Assembly (NCBI RefSeq): GCF_016031655.1
Contig: NZ_JACCHQ010000007.1
Location: 124,001-188,000, forward strand
Direction of reading: 5' to 3'
DNA: 64,000 bases
Source of the DNA: Bradyrhizobium glycinis
GTDB taxonomy: Bacteria > Pseudomonadota > Alphaproteobacteria > Rhizobiales > Xanthobacteraceae
Within the stretch, counting starts at the first letter, position 1. Every line of letters starts with the position of its first letter. Shown piece by piece: positions 1-8,664 of the stretch. A program made the translations under genes and the position numbers. The notes beneath the pieces were generated by a model that made no database searches, was not told the origin of the DNA, and saw nothing but the letters and a program-made list of their open reading frames with translations.

Positions 1-104
1 CTCGATCTCGTCTTCTAGAACGGCTCACTTTTAGCCTCTGGCATGCCAGATGCCAAGCAAATTATCATGCGTGCGGAAGCGGTTACGCTGCACAGCTCAA
101 GAGA

Positions 105-135
105 GCCCGGGGGCAATCCCGGATCTGCCCCGGGC
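105..135. repeat. GC-rich imperfect hairpin in the leading gene-free stretch
   Basis: Arms at 105-115 and 126-135 are reverse complements apart from one extra G, around a 10-nt loop. It lies about 150 bases beyond the end of the leftward tusA gene and has no T run. It could be a terminator remnant or part of a dispersed repeat. I see no convincing gene in bases 1-282. Confidence 0.3.
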
Positions 136-282
136 ACGGCCCTGCGTTCTTCAACGGGGCCGAGCGAAGCCCGAATTGAGCGGGAGATCAATAAAGGCGT
201 CTCATGCTGCGATAGCGAAGTCGTATCGAATTCGCCTGAGGCGCGGCGGGAGCGCAGGCCGCCGCCGTGAACATTCGCCTTT

Positions 283-516
283 CTACGGGGCGTCGCTCTT
301 TTCGACCAGGAACACGATGCGCGCCTCGTTGCGCTCGGTGATCTCGACCTTGTCGCCGGTCTCGCGGATCAGATTGGGAATATCGATCACAGAGAGCGGA
401 TCTGTACAGTGAACTTCGAGCTGGTCCCCCGCCTTGAGCGGCTTGAGCGCCTTGCGCGTCTTGAGGGCCGGCAGCGGGCATTTCAGCCCGGTGAGATCAA
501 GTGTCGTCCTGGTCAT
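283..516 (-). CDS. TusA/SirA-family sulfur carrier protein
   Basis: A 77-residue cytoplasmic protein of the TusA/SirA/YeeD fold. The hallmark CPxP motif is in GLKCPLPALK, with Cys13 as the expected persulfide carrier, and the length is normal for the family. It is the last gene of a leftward mobB-moeA-tusA run, 46 bases after moeA. TusA-like proteins pass sulfur between donors and acceptors in molybdopterin synthesis, tRNA thiolation and formate dehydrogenase maturation. Next to moeA, mobB and divergent fdhD, a role in sulfuration of molybdenum cofactor is the likely one (inference from context). It may not be the housekeeping TusA. Confidence 0.85.
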   Translation of the reverse strand: MTRTTLDLTGLKCPLPALKTRKALKPLKAGDQLEVHCTDPLSVIDIPNLIRETGDKVEITERNEARIVFLVEKSDAP

Positions 517-562
517 GGCCGCACCATGGCGGGGCGGAGCAGCTGCGTCAACGTGAGAGGCA

Positions 563-1819
563 TCAGATCAGGCTGGCGTAGGGCAGGAAACCGACCTCCT
601 GTCCCGGCTCGACATTCGTGATGTCCTCGCCGAGCTCGACGAGGCCGTCGGTCTCGACCAGGGAGGACAAGAGCCCGGCGCCTTCGCGCGGGAACTTGAT
701 CGCCTCGAGCCCGCCGTCCTGCGCGCGCCGCAGCGAGGCGCGCACATATTCACGCCGGCCGGTCTTCTTCTTGTAGGTGAACGCCGCGCGCAGCGGGATC
801 GGCAAGAGCGGCTCCGGCAAGGCGCCCGACAGCGCCAACACCGTCGGTCGCACCACGTGGACGAATGTCACGAAGCTCGCGACGGGATTGCCGGGCAGTC
901 CGATCAGCGGCGTGCCGTCGATGATGCCCATCGCCACGGGACGGCCCGGCTTGATCGCCATCCGCCACAGCACCAGCGAGCCGATGCTCTCCACGGCCGC
1001 CTTGACGTGATCCTCCTCGCCGGTCGAGACGCCGCCGGTGGTGAGGATGAGGTCATGGTCGCCCGCAACCTGCTTCAGACCGCTCGCCAGCGACGTTCGC
1101 TCGTCGCGCAGAATGCCGAGATCGCTGACCTCGCAGCCGAGCCGCCGCAGCATCGCCATCAGCATGAAGCGATTGGAATCGAACAATTGCGAGGCGGCGC
1201 GCGGCTCGCCGGGCGAGGCCAGTTCGTCGCCGGTCGAGAACACGGCGACACGGATGCGCCTGACGACGTCGAGCCTTGTCAGGCCGAACGCGGCGGCAAG
1301 GGCGACATGTTGCGGCCGCAGGCGCTGGCCAGCGCGGAGCGCGACCTGACCTTGCGGAATGTCCTCGCCTGCGGGCCGGACATTGGCGCCCGGCTTCAGC
1401 CCCGGCGGCAGCACGATCCTGCCGGACTCATCGATGCGCACGTCCTCCTGCATGAAGACGGTCTCCGCGTCCGGCGGCATCGGCGCGCCGGTAAAGATGC
1501 GCGCGGTGTGGCCGGGCTTGATCGGTGCTTGCGCAAGTCCGCCGGCCTGGATACGCCCGTCGAGCGGGAACGCCTGCTCCGCGCGTGCCGGAAGGTCGGC
1601 GTTGCGCAGCGCATAACCGTCGACGGCGGAGTTGGTGAACGGAGGCAGCGGCAAAGGCGCGGCCACATCGCCCGCGAGCACGCGCCCGTCGGCATCGACC
1701 AGCGCCACCGTCTCGAGATCGACGATCGCGTTGACGCGCGTCGTGATGAGGCCGACGGCTTCGTCGACCGACATCATCGGGCCGCCGAAGGCAAAGCAAT
1801 CGTCCGACAGTTGCGCCAT
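563..1819 (-). CDS. moeA: Molybdopterin molybdenumtransferase MoeA
   Basis: A 418-residue MoeA that inserts molybdate into adenylylated molybdopterin to give Mo-molybdopterin in the cytoplasm. The N-terminal motif PFTNSAVDGYAL (about residues 60-71), the MPT-binding GGVSTGEEDH and the LPGNPVAS motif are all present, and the length is normal (about 400). The start lies 9 bases after the mobB stop, so mobB and moeA form one transcription unit. Of the three MoeA-like genes in this window this one has the most canonical motifs, so it is the best candidate for the housekeeping enzyme. Confidence 0.93.
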   Translation of the reverse strand: MAQLSDDCFAFGGPMMSVDEAVGLITTRVNAIVDLETVALVDADGRVLAGDVAAPLPLPPFTNSAVDGYALRNADLPARAEQAFPLDGRIQAGGLAQAPIKPGHTARIFTGAPMPPDAETVFMQEDVRIDESGRIVLPPGLKPGANVRPAGEDIPQGQVALRAGQRLRPQHVALAAAFGLTRLDVVRRIRVAVFSTGDELASPGEPRAASQLFDSNRFMLMAMLRRLGCEVSDLGILRDERTSLASGLKQVAGDHDLILTTGGVSTGEEDHVKAAVESIGSLVLWRMAIKPGRPVAMGIIDGTPLIGLPGNPVASFVTFVHVVRPTVLALSGALPEPLLPIPLRAAFTYKKKTGRREYVRASLRRAQDGGLEAIKFPREGAGLLSSLVETDGLVELGEDITNVEPGQEVGFLPYASLI

Positions 1820-1828
1820 GGTGCCTCG

Positions 1829-2356
1829 TCAGCGTATTGCGGCGCTTCTTGCCAAAGCTTCCTCGAGCGGCATCGCCGCCCGTAGCATCAATGCCGCGAC
1901 AGCCGCGATATCGTCGAGATGGACAGTCGGGAGCCTCGTGTCAATCGCGACGTCAGTCGCAATCCCGGCAATTCCGGGATCGTCCGGAAACAGCAGCGGC
2001 TTGCCGTTGGCGGCACGATGCACCTCGATCTTGCGATGCGGCTCCCGCTTGAAGCCCTCGACCACGACAAGATCGACCGCGGAGAGCTTGTCGAGCAGCT
2101 CCGGCAGCCGCGGCTCCGCCGCCCCGCGCAGCTCATGCATCAGCGCCCAGCGTTTCGACGAAGCGACCAGAACCTCCGCCGCGCCGGCCTCGCGATGGCG
2201 CCAGGAATCCTTACCGGGCACGTCCACGTCGAACTGGTGATGCGCATGCTTGATCACGGAGACGCGCAGGCCTTGCGCGTTGAAATGCGGGATCAGCCGC
2301 GTCAACAGCGTGGTCTTGCCTGCACCGCTCCAGCCTGCAAGGCCGATGACTTTCAT
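1829..2356 (-). CDS. mobB: Molybdopterin-guanine dinucleotide biosynthesis adapter protein MobB
   Basis: A 175-residue P-loop GTP-binding protein that assists MobA in attaching GMP to molybdopterin. The Walker A motif GWSGAGKTTL sits at residues 8-17. Further matches to the family are the VIKHAHH segment and the VVVEGFKREPHRKIEVHR segment. It is the first gene of the leftward unit mobB-moeA-tusA and is divergent from fdhD-mobA. MobB is dispensable in Escherichia coli, but its placement here implies co-regulation with cofactor maturation. Confidence 0.92.
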   Translation of the reverse strand: MKVIGLAGWSGAGKTTLLTRLIPHFNAQGLRVSVIKHAHHQFDVDVPGKDSWRHREAGAAEVLVASSKRWALMHELRGAAEPRLPELLDKLSAVDLVVVEGFKREPHRKIEVHRAANGKPLLFPDDPGIAGIATDVAIDTRLPTVHLDDIAAVAALMLRAAMPLEEALARSAAIR

Positions 2357-2412
2357 GACCGTTCGATCTCCGCCAACGGCTCGCTAGCCGATGGAACTAC
2401 CAGCCTTTCCAC

Positions 2413-2493
2413 CGTCATTGCGAGCGCAGCGAAGCAATCCAGGCTGTCTCCGCGGGGGCATTCCTGGATTGCTTCGCTGCGCTCGCAATGACG
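2413..2493. repeat. Perfect 30-bp inverted repeat, dispersed palindromic element type 1
   Basis: Arms 2413-2442 and 2464-2493 are exact reverse complements of 30 bases with a 21-base spacer. The arms begin with CGTCATTGCGAGC. Elements of this type are, from memory, very abundant between genes of Bradyrhizobium, Rhodopseudomonas and Nitrobacter. This copy sits between two divergent genes (mobB and fdhD), where a transcription terminator is not expected. Confidence 0.85.
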
Positions 2494-2566
2494 AACGAAG
2501 GCATCTTGCCCATTACCGACCATGCATATATCGGCTTGATCCGAATGTCATGCTAACCTCGCCGCC

Positions 2567-3457
2567 ATGATGAAGATCGACAAAGCCCCGGTACCCCTGA
2601 TCGTCCCCAATCCGGACGACCCACGCCTGACCCAGAGCGTGACCGGCACCGACCAGACCGGCGCCAGGGTCGAGATCAAGGTGCCGATGGAGCGGCCGCT
2701 GACGCTCTATTTGAACGCGCAGGAGATCGTCACCATGATGACGATCGGCGACTATCCGGAATATCTGGCGCTCGGCTATCTGCTGAACCAGAACATGCTG
2801 AAATATAACGACGTGGTCACCGAGGTCGAGTACGACGACGACCTCCAAGTAGTCGTCGTGCGCACCTCACACCACACCAATTTCGAGGCCAAGCTGAAGA
2901 AGCGCACGCAGACCTCCGGTTGCGCGCAGGGCACCGCCTTCGGCGACCTCTTGGAGGCGGTCGAGAGCGTCGCGCTGCCCAAGGCGGAGCTGCGCACCTC
3001 CTGGCTCTACCAGATGACGCAGACCATCAACACCATGCCCTCGCTTTATCTGGAAGCGGGTGCGATCCACGGCTGCGTGCTGTGCAAGGAGGGCACCCCC
3101 CTCTGCTACACCGAAGACGTCGGCCGCCACAACGCCGTCGACAAGATCGCGGGCTGGATGTACCGCCACGGTGTCGACGCTTCCGACAAGATCCTCTACA
3201 CCACGGGACGCCTCACCTCGGAAATGGTGATCAAGACCGTCCGCATGGGCATTCCGATCCTGGTGTCGCGCTCCGGCTTCACAGCCTGGGGTGTCGATCT
3301 CGCAAGGCAGGTCGGCCTGACGCTGGTCGGGCGCACTCGCGGAAAGCGCTTCATCGCGCTCGCAGGCGAAGAGCGCATCGTCTACGACCAGAACCTCGCT
3401 TATGTCGAAGAGGAATCGGCCAAGCACAAGCGCAAGGGTGAAGGCGGTGACGACTGA
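2567..3457 (+). CDS. fdhD: Formate dehydrogenase accessory sulfurtransferase FdhD
   Basis: A 296-residue FdhD. This cytoplasmic protein transfers sulfur from a cysteine desulfurase to the bis-MGD cofactor of formate dehydrogenase. The active-site CxxC loop is present as HGCVLCKEG with Cys170 and Cys173. It is followed by the conserved [11 protein letters not shown] and later [10 protein letters not shown]. Length is close to the family norm (270-300). There is no clear ribosome binding site before the tandem ATG codons at 2567/2570. mobA starts 1 base after its stop. No formate dehydrogenase subunit genes lie in this window. Confidence 0.94.
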   Translation: MMKIDKAPVPLIVPNPDDPRLTQSVTGTDQTGARVEIKVPMERPLTLYLNAQEIVTMMTIGDYPEYLALGYLLNQNMLKYNDVVTEVEYDDDLQVVVVRTSHHTNFEAKLKKRTQTSGCAQGTAFGDLLEAVESVALPKAELRTSWLYQMTQTINTMPSLYLEAGAIHGCVLCKEGTPLCYTEDVGRHNAVDKIAGWMYRHGVDASDKILYTTGRLTSEMVIKTVRMGIPILVSRSGFTAWGVDLARQVGLTLVGRTRGKRFIALAGEERIVYDQNLAYVEEESAKHKRKGEGGDD

Positions 3458-3458
3458 C

Positions 3459-4094
3459 ATGTCCGCAGCGCGCGTTCCGCCGACTCTTGGCGTGCTGCTC
3501 GCCGGCGGACGCGCACGGCGCATGGGCGGCGGCGACAAGCCGATGCGCACCATCGGCGGCCACACCATTCTGGAACGCGTGATCGCGCGCCTTGCGCCTC
3601 AGTGCAGCGGACTGATCCTGAACGCCAACGGCGATCCCGCTCGCTTTGCCGCGTTCGGCTTGCAGGTCGTCGCCGACGACGTGCCCGGCTTTCCCGGTCC
3701 CCTCGCCGGCATCCTCGCGGCGCTCGACTGGACCGCGGCGAACCGGCCGGAGATCGCATGGGTGCTCAGCGCCGCCGGCGATTGCCCGTTCCTGCCGCGC
3801 GATCTCGTCGTGCGCTTGCATGAGGCGCGCGCGCGTGAGAACGCGCAGCTTGCGGTCGCCGCATCAGGTGCGCAGTCGCATCCGGTGATCGGCCTGTGGA
3901 GCGTCGCATTGCGCGAGGAGCTGCGCCACGCGCTCGTGGTCGAAGACCTCCGCAAAATCGACCGCTGGACCGCGCGCTATCCGCTCGCGACGGTGACGTG
4001 GCCGAGCGAGCCGCTCGATCCGTTCTTCAATGCCAACACGGTCGAGGACATTGCCGAGGCTGAGCGGCTGGCGGCGCTGGATGACGCATCCTAA
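3459..4094 (+). CDS. mobA: Molybdenum cofactor guanylyltransferase MobA
   Basis: A 211-residue nucleotidyltransferase that couples GMP from GTP to Mo-molybdopterin, giving the MGD cofactor needed by the DMSO-reductase family, including formate dehydrogenase. The N-terminal signature [16 protein letters not shown] and the segment AAGDCPFLP (metal and nucleotide site) are visible. I chose the ATG at 3459, directly after the fdhD stop, because it puts the signature at residue 13 as in homologues. A longer frame from 3402 would overlap fdhD. Likely co-transcribed and translationally coupled with fdhD. Confidence 0.93.
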   Translation: MSAARVPPTLGVLLAGGRARRMGGGDKPMRTIGGHTILERVIARLAPQCSGLILNANGDPARFAAFGLQVVADDVPGFPGPLAGILAALDWTAANRPEIAWVLSAAGDCPFLPRDLVVRLHEARARENAQLAVAASGAQSHPVIGLWSVALREELRHALVVEDLRKIDRWTARYPLATVTWPSEPLDPFFNANTVEDIAEAERLAALDDAS

Positions 4095-4174
4095 ACCGGT
4101 GCGTCGAGCTGTTGGCCATGAACCCGACCGAGCAAGGGAGCGACCAACGATTGGTATGTTGCCCCGGATGAATC

Positions 4175-4411
4175 ATGGCCGACTCTCTCTTGGATGTCGT
4201 TTTCGGTGTCGTCGATCTCGCGCTCGATGTTTCGGATGTGATCGATCGCACGAAGCAGCTGAGCAAGCCTGACCTCGTCGAGGTCCCGCCGGACCCGAAG
4301 CCGTTGCCAGCCGCCGCGCAGCGTGCGCCGTCCGAGGCCGAGGAGCGAGACCGCAAGCGCGAGCAGCCGGACCAAGCCGCCGGCGCCACCGACCAGGCGT
4401 CGGAACCGTAG
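4175..4411 (+). CDS. Small hypothetical protein
   Basis: A 78-residue frame starting ATG at 4175. The first half is amphipathic (DVVFGVVDLALDVSDVIDR). The second half is rich in Pro, Glu, Asp, Lys and Arg and looks disordered. I do not recognise a family. It follows mobA by 80 bases and converges on the moeA-like fusion gene that ends at 4425. An overlapping antisense frame at 4091-4375 is less protein-like. Existence is plausible but unproven. Confidence 0.5.
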   Translation: MADSLLDVVFGVVDLALDVSDVIDRTKQLSKPDLVEVPPDPKPLPAAAQRAPSEAEERDRKREQPDQAAGATDQASEP

Positions 4412-4424
4412 ACCTAGTTGTCTT

Positions 4425-6374
4425 CTACGCAGGCCGGAAACCCGCGCGCTCGAGTGCGGCGCGCGCTGCGTGCGAGCCCAGCGCGTCGAGAAATGCCCGC
4501 ACGGCCGGCCGGTCTTTGCGCGCGGTCACCAGCGCGAAATCGTAATGCTCTTCGGCCAGCGGAATGAAACCGAGGCCAACGGCGTGGGCGACCGGCGCAA
4601 TGGTCATGCCCCAGTCGGCGCGGTGCTGCGCCACGGCCGCCGCCACCGCATTGTGCGAGCGCGGCTGGTTCCAGTAGCCTTCCGGACGCGCGCCGCCGAG
4701 CAGCCGGTCGATCAGGATGCGCGTGCCGGCGCCCTGGTTGCGGTTGACCATGATGCAGGTGGGGTCGGCGAGCGCAGCGGCTACAGCATCCTTTGCGCTC
4801 AGGCCCTCGAAGCGTTTGTCGCCCTTGCGGAAGACAACGCCTTGCATCCGCCGCCAGCCGGCGACGAGTTCGAGTCCTTCGGCAAGGTAAGGCGTGTTGT
4901 AGGTCTCGCTCTTGTCGTCGAACAGATGGATCGGCGCGAGGTCGCATTCGCCACGCTTGGCCGCCGCCAATCCTCCCAGGCTGCCGACCGCGATCGAGCG
5001 CACGGTGAGACCGGCATGCGCGAGCTGTGCAGTGACGAGATCGAGGCCGGTGCAATGGCTGCCGACGATGACGAGATCGGGCACGCGTACATGCGGCGTG
5101 AACAGCGTCACCTCCGTCTCGGTCCCGGCCGACATCTGGTCGGCCAGTGCGTCGATGCGCAGAAAGCCGTCCGCCTGGGCAAAGGACGTGATCGCCCCAG
5201 AGCCCTTGCCAGAGGGGTAGGCGATGAGCCCCTCCCTGGCCTGGACCAGCGAAACCATGACGAATTCGGTGCGGCCGAGCTCGGAGGCGATGCGCACCGG
5301 CACGGTCGCGTTCACCTTGGCATCGGAGCGCGGCGGCAGTCCGGCCATCCTGCGCAGCACCGGCACGATCATGTCGTGGAAGGTAAACATCGCCGAGGTC
5401 GGAAAGCCCGGCAGGATCACGACAGGCTTGCCGTCGCACACCGCAAGGCACAACGGCTTGCCGGGCTTGAGCGCGACGCCATGGGCGATGATGCCGGGTG
5501 CGCCGAGCCTGGCGATGATGCGATGAGAGAGGTCGCCCGCGCCTTTCGACGTGCCGCCCGACAGCACCAGCATGTCGGCGTCCGCAAGCGCGTTGCGCAT
5601 GGCAGTTTCGAGCCTGGCTTCGTCGTCCGGAACGGCGCCGAGGAAGACGGCCTCGCCACCGTTTTCGTCGATCGCGGCGGCGACGATGGCGCCATTGGTA
5701 TCGTAGATCTCGGCAGGCGCGAGCACCTCGCCGGGCTGAACCAGCTCGTCGCCGGTGGAGATCACGGCAACCCGCGGCCTGCCCGCGACGCTCACCTCGG
5801 CGATGCCGCAAGCCGCCAGCATACCGATCTCACGCGAGCCGATGATGGTGCCGGCGCGCAGCAGCGCCTCGCCGCGCGCGATGTCGGACCCGGCATACGA
5901 GACGAATTGCCCCGGCGAGACGGCGCGACGGACATCGATGGCATCCTGGCCGGCCGGCTGGGTGTGCTCGACCATCACCACGGCATCGGCGCCGCGCGGC
6001 AACGGACCTCCGGTGGCGATCGCCGTCGCGGTTCCGGCCGCTACCTGCAGCGTCGGCGCGGTCCCGCAATGAATGGTCTCGCTATTCAGCGCAAGGCGCA
6101 CGGGCGCGCCCTCGCCGGCCGCCGCAAGGTCGGCGGAACGCACGGCAAAGCCGTCGACATTGGAGCGGTCGAAGGGCGGCACGTCGATCGGCGCCGTGAT
6201 ATCTTCGGCGAGGGCAGCGCCCAGCGCAGCTGCGAGCTTGCGCGTTTCGGTGCGGCGCGCGCGCGGGAACAAAGCCGCCTCGAAGCGCGCCAAGGCCTCC
6301 TCGCGCGACAGGATCTTGAGGAACTGCTCCTGCTCGAGCGCGCTGCGGTCCGGTGATTTCGGGATCATCGTCAT
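4425..6374 (-). CDS. MoeA-like molybdopterin biosynthesis protein fused to a PBP-like ligand domain
   Basis: A 649-residue two-part protein. Residues ~1-420 are MoeA-like, with PFDRSNVDGFAVRS, the MPT-binding GGTSKGAGD and the LPGFPTSAMF motif. Residues ~430-640 match the periplasmic-binding-protein-like domain found in some molybdate/MPT proteins, with the segments GSHCTGLDL and VNRNQGAGTRILIDRLL. There is no signal peptide, so both parts are cytoplasmic. Such fusions are known in archaea and some bacteria. The ligand of the PBP part is not established and may be an oxyanion or a cofactor precursor. It starts 13 bases after the preceding MoeA-like gene and probably shares its promoter. Confidence 0.88.
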   Translation of the reverse strand: MTMIPKSPDRSALEQEQFLKILSREEALARFEAALFPRARRTETRKLAAALGAALAEDITAPIDVPPFDRSNVDGFAVRSADLAAAGEGAPVRLALNSETIHCGTAPTLQVAAGTATAIATGGPLPRGADAVVMVEHTQPAGQDAIDVRRAVSPGQFVSYAGSDIARGEALLRAGTIIGSREIGMLAACGIAEVSVAGRPRVAVISTGDELVQPGEVLAPAEIYDTNGAIVAAAIDENGGEAVFLGAVPDDEARLETAMRNALADADMLVLSGGTSKGAGDLSHRIIARLGAPGIIAHGVALKPGKPLCLAVCDGKPVVILPGFPTSAMFTFHDMIVPVLRRMAGLPPRSDAKVNATVPVRIASELGRTEFVMVSLVQAREGLIAYPSGKGSGAITSFAQADGFLRIDALADQMSAGTETEVTLFTPHVRVPDLVIVGSHCTGLDLVTAQLAHAGLTVRSIAVGSLGGLAAAKRGECDLAPIHLFDDKSETYNTPYLAEGLELVAGWRRMQGVVFRKGDKRFEGLSAKDAVAAALADPTCIMVNRNQGAGTRILIDRLLGGARPEGYWNQPRSHNAVAAAVAQHRADWGMTIAPVAHAVGLGFIPLAEEHYDFALVTARKDRPAVRAFLDALGSHAARAALERAGFRPA

Positions 6375-6387
6375 GCCAGAACCCTTA

Positions 6388-7494
6388 TCACGCCCGCATC
6401 AGATCCGCATCGATCGGCGTACCTGCCGCAAATCCCTCGTCGCTGGCGGAAATGAGCAGCCAAGCGTCCGCACGGGCGATGGCCTGAAGCGGCCATTCGC
6501 CCACGGCAAGCGGCATCCAGGCACGATGTTCCTCAGCCAGCAAAGCGATCTCCGTGATGCCGACGCTGGAGGCGATCTTTCGCGCAAGCGGCAGCGACAC
6601 TTTTCGACGCGGCCGACGCGCCGACAAACGGCTGACGAACGGCAGCACGAGTGCAAGCCAAGCTGCAAGCGCATGATCGGGCGAGCCGGGCAAGGCGATA
6701 GCGGGAACCCGCCCCAGCCGGCCGACCGCGGCGGTGCGTCCCGGCTGGAGCGCAAGGCCGTGCGCCATCACCTCGCCGCGCCGGGCGAGGGCCGCGATCG
6801 CGGCGTCCTGGCGGCCGACGCCGCTACCGCCGATGGTCAGCAGAACATCGCAGGAGGACGCATCGAGCGCATCGGCGATCGACGCTTCATCGCGCGCACG
6901 CGCCTCACGCGTTTCCACATCCAGTCCCGCTGCGTGCGCGATCCCGGCAATCATCTGCGCCGCGACTGTTCCACTCGGCACATTGACGATGCGCAGCCGC
7001 GGCCGCCTCACGGCGATTTTCTCCACGCCCGCCACGCGCGCCAGCAGCAGGTCCGTCGCACCGATGGGATGGCCCTCGGCGCCCGCGGCCATGCCCGCGG
7101 CAATGTCGCTGCCGGCGCGCCTGACACCCTGCCCCGGCGCGCCCTCTGCGAGCACCTGGGCAAGCGGCCCCGACGTTTCCACGGCGTCGGCATCGAGCAC
7201 GCAGTCGCATCCCGCCGGCATCGCCTCACCCGCCTCGACCCATGCAGGGGACATTGCCAGCGGCACGGGCGAGTAAGCGGATGCCCCGACGAGATCGTTG
7301 GCAGATAGGGCCCAACCGTCCACGGCCGCAACGTCGCGGGAAGGATAGGCGGCAAGCATCGGCGCACCCGCCGCGATGCAGCCGATTGCGTCCGCAAGCT
7401 TCACCTCCACCGGCGCGACGGGATCAACGCCCCGCAGCAGCGCGGCGAGCGCGGTGTCGAGCGGCGTGAGCGAGGGCGGCAGGCGCTGGGTCAT
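6388..7494 (-). CDS. MoeA-like molybdopterin-binding protein, divergent paralogue
   Basis: A 368-residue MoeA relative. It keeps the domain order and shows AAVDGWALSAND in place of NSAMDGYA, GGSGVGRQD in place of the usual GGVSVGxxD, and LPGSPDHALA. It is shorter than MoeA and diverges at positions that normally contact MPT-AMP, so a changed substrate, metal (tungsten rather than molybdenum) or scaffold role is possible. It lies between a TupA-like gene (60 bases upstream) and the MoeA-PBP fusion (13 bases downstream), which makes a three-gene leftward operon likely. Confidence 0.82.
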   Translation of the reverse strand: MTQRLPPSLTPLDTALAALLRGVDPVAPVEVKLADAIGCIAAGAPMLAAYPSRDVAAVDGWALSANDLVGASAYSPVPLAMSPAWVEAGEAMPAGCDCVLDADAVETSGPLAQVLAEGAPGQGVRRAGSDIAAGMAAGAEGHPIGATDLLLARVAGVEKIAVRRPRLRIVNVPSGTVAAQMIAGIAHAAGLDVETREARARDEASIADALDASSCDVLLTIGGSGVGRQDAAIAALARRGEVMAHGLALQPGRTAAVGRLGRVPAIALPGSPDHALAAWLALVLPFVSRLSARRPRRKVSLPLARKIASSVGITEIALLAEEHRAWMPLAVGEWPLQAIARADAWLLISASDEGFAAGTPIDADLMRA

Positions 7495-7554
7495 GCGCCA
7501 TGAGGACCATGCATCGTCCGGTTTGGCAACCGCCGGCGGTGCCAGCCTCAGCCC

Positions 7555-8382
7555 TCAGCCGCCCGACCTGTCCGAATTGGGGAAGAACAGCTGCTGCCCG
7601 TCGACCTTGTAGCCGGCGATCGCCGCCTGCCCCTCCGGCGAGGTCAGCCAATCGACGAAAGTCTGCGCGAGGTCCTTCTTCACGTTCGGGAACTTCGCAG
7701 GATTCACCAGCATCACGCCATATTGGTTGAGCAGCCGCCGGTCGCCTTCGACGACGATGTCAAGATCGCCGCGATCGACGAAGGCGATCCAGCTGCGGCG
7801 ATCCGCCAGCACATAGGCATTGGCGGCGCGCGCGGCCTCGAGCGAGGCGGCCATGCCGGGGCCGGCCTCGCGATACCAGGCGCCCTTGGCGCCGGCAATG
7901 TCGATGCCGGCGACGATCCAAAGCGCGAGTTCCGCGGCATGAGTGCCCGATCGATCGCCACGCGTCACGAACGGCGCGCCCTTGGCTTCGATCGCCTTCA
8001 GCGCCGTCGCGATGTCCTTGCCTTTTACGCCCGCGGGATCGCTCTTCGGCCCGATCAGCACATAATCGCTGTACATCACGTCGTAGCGCTTCACACCAAA
8101 GCCGTCGGCGACGAACTTCTCCTCCTGAGGCCGCGCGTGCATCAGCACGACGTCCACCTCGCCCCGCCGCGCGCCATCGAGCACTTCGTCGGCGCGCCGC
8201 GCAATCACGGTGACGTCGATGCCGGTCCTGTCGCGGAAGATCGATAGCAGATAGTCGAGCAGGCCGGATTCCTGCGTCGCCGTCGTCGAAGCGAGGACGA
8301 TGCTGCGGTCCTCTGCGGCCGAAGCCGCAACGCCTGCGGCCAGGCCGCAGAGAAGCGCAAGTGCAACGGACAGGCGGCCCAT
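7555..8382 (-). CDS. TupA-like tungstate/oxyanion substrate-binding protein
   Basis: A 275-residue periplasmic binding protein with a signal peptide of about 22 residues ending ASA. The mature part opens with SIVLASTTATQESGLLDYLL, the TupA signature that contributes to oxyanion binding, and continues with VDVVLMHARPQEE and MYSDYVLIGP. These are all close to tungstate-binding TupA rather than ModA. No TupB permease or TupC ATPase genes are adjacent, so it either serves a distant transporter or acts as a sensor partner. First gene of a leftward operon with two MoeA-like genes and divergent from an HTH-PBP regulator. Confidence 0.85.
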   Translation of the reverse strand: MGRLSVALALLCGLAAGVAASAAEDRSIVLASTTATQESGLLDYLLSIFRDRTGIDVTVIARRADEVLDGARRGEVDVVLMHARPQEEKFVADGFGVKRYDVMYSDYVLIGPKSDPAGVKGKDIATALKAIEAKGAPFVTRGDRSGTHAAELALWIVAGIDIAGAKGAWYREAGPGMAASLEAARAANAYVLADRRSWIAFVDRGDLDIVVEGDRRLLNQYGVMLVNPAKFPNVKKDLAQTFVDWLTSPEGQAAIAGYKVDGQQLFFPNSDRSGG

Positions 8383-8664
8383 GCTCGGGTTCCCTCAGGT
8401 TTGACGCGATCATGATGATGATCGATTGCGCCGCACTCGTGACGCGTTTTTGCACTGCCGGCCGGGAAATTTCGGCAACTTCATCGAGGCGCACCGCGCG
8501 CGCGATCTCTTTAGGATCGTTCACCAAAGCAAAAATCGCGCGTGCGGATGTGTTGCAAAGCAGCGAGATGATCGGGCATGGTTCCCCGCGACAAAAATCT
8601 GAAATGCAGAATTCCACCTGCGTCGGACGTCAAAAAGAAGCAAGAATTTGCATAGGAATGCAGG

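Noticed and set aside
43..412. Two short overlapping plus-strand frames at the left edge
   Set aside because: No ribosome binding site, low-complexity composition, and the second runs antisense through tusA.
4323..6356. Plus-strand frame of 677 codons opposite the MoeA-PBP gene
   Set aside because: Antisense shadow; Arg-rich and without any recognisable domain.
8407..8424. Inverted repeat CGATCAT/ATGATCG upstream of the tupA-like gene
   Set aside because: Only 7-bp arms around a GATGATGAT run that is self-similar by chance; not strong enough to call an operator.
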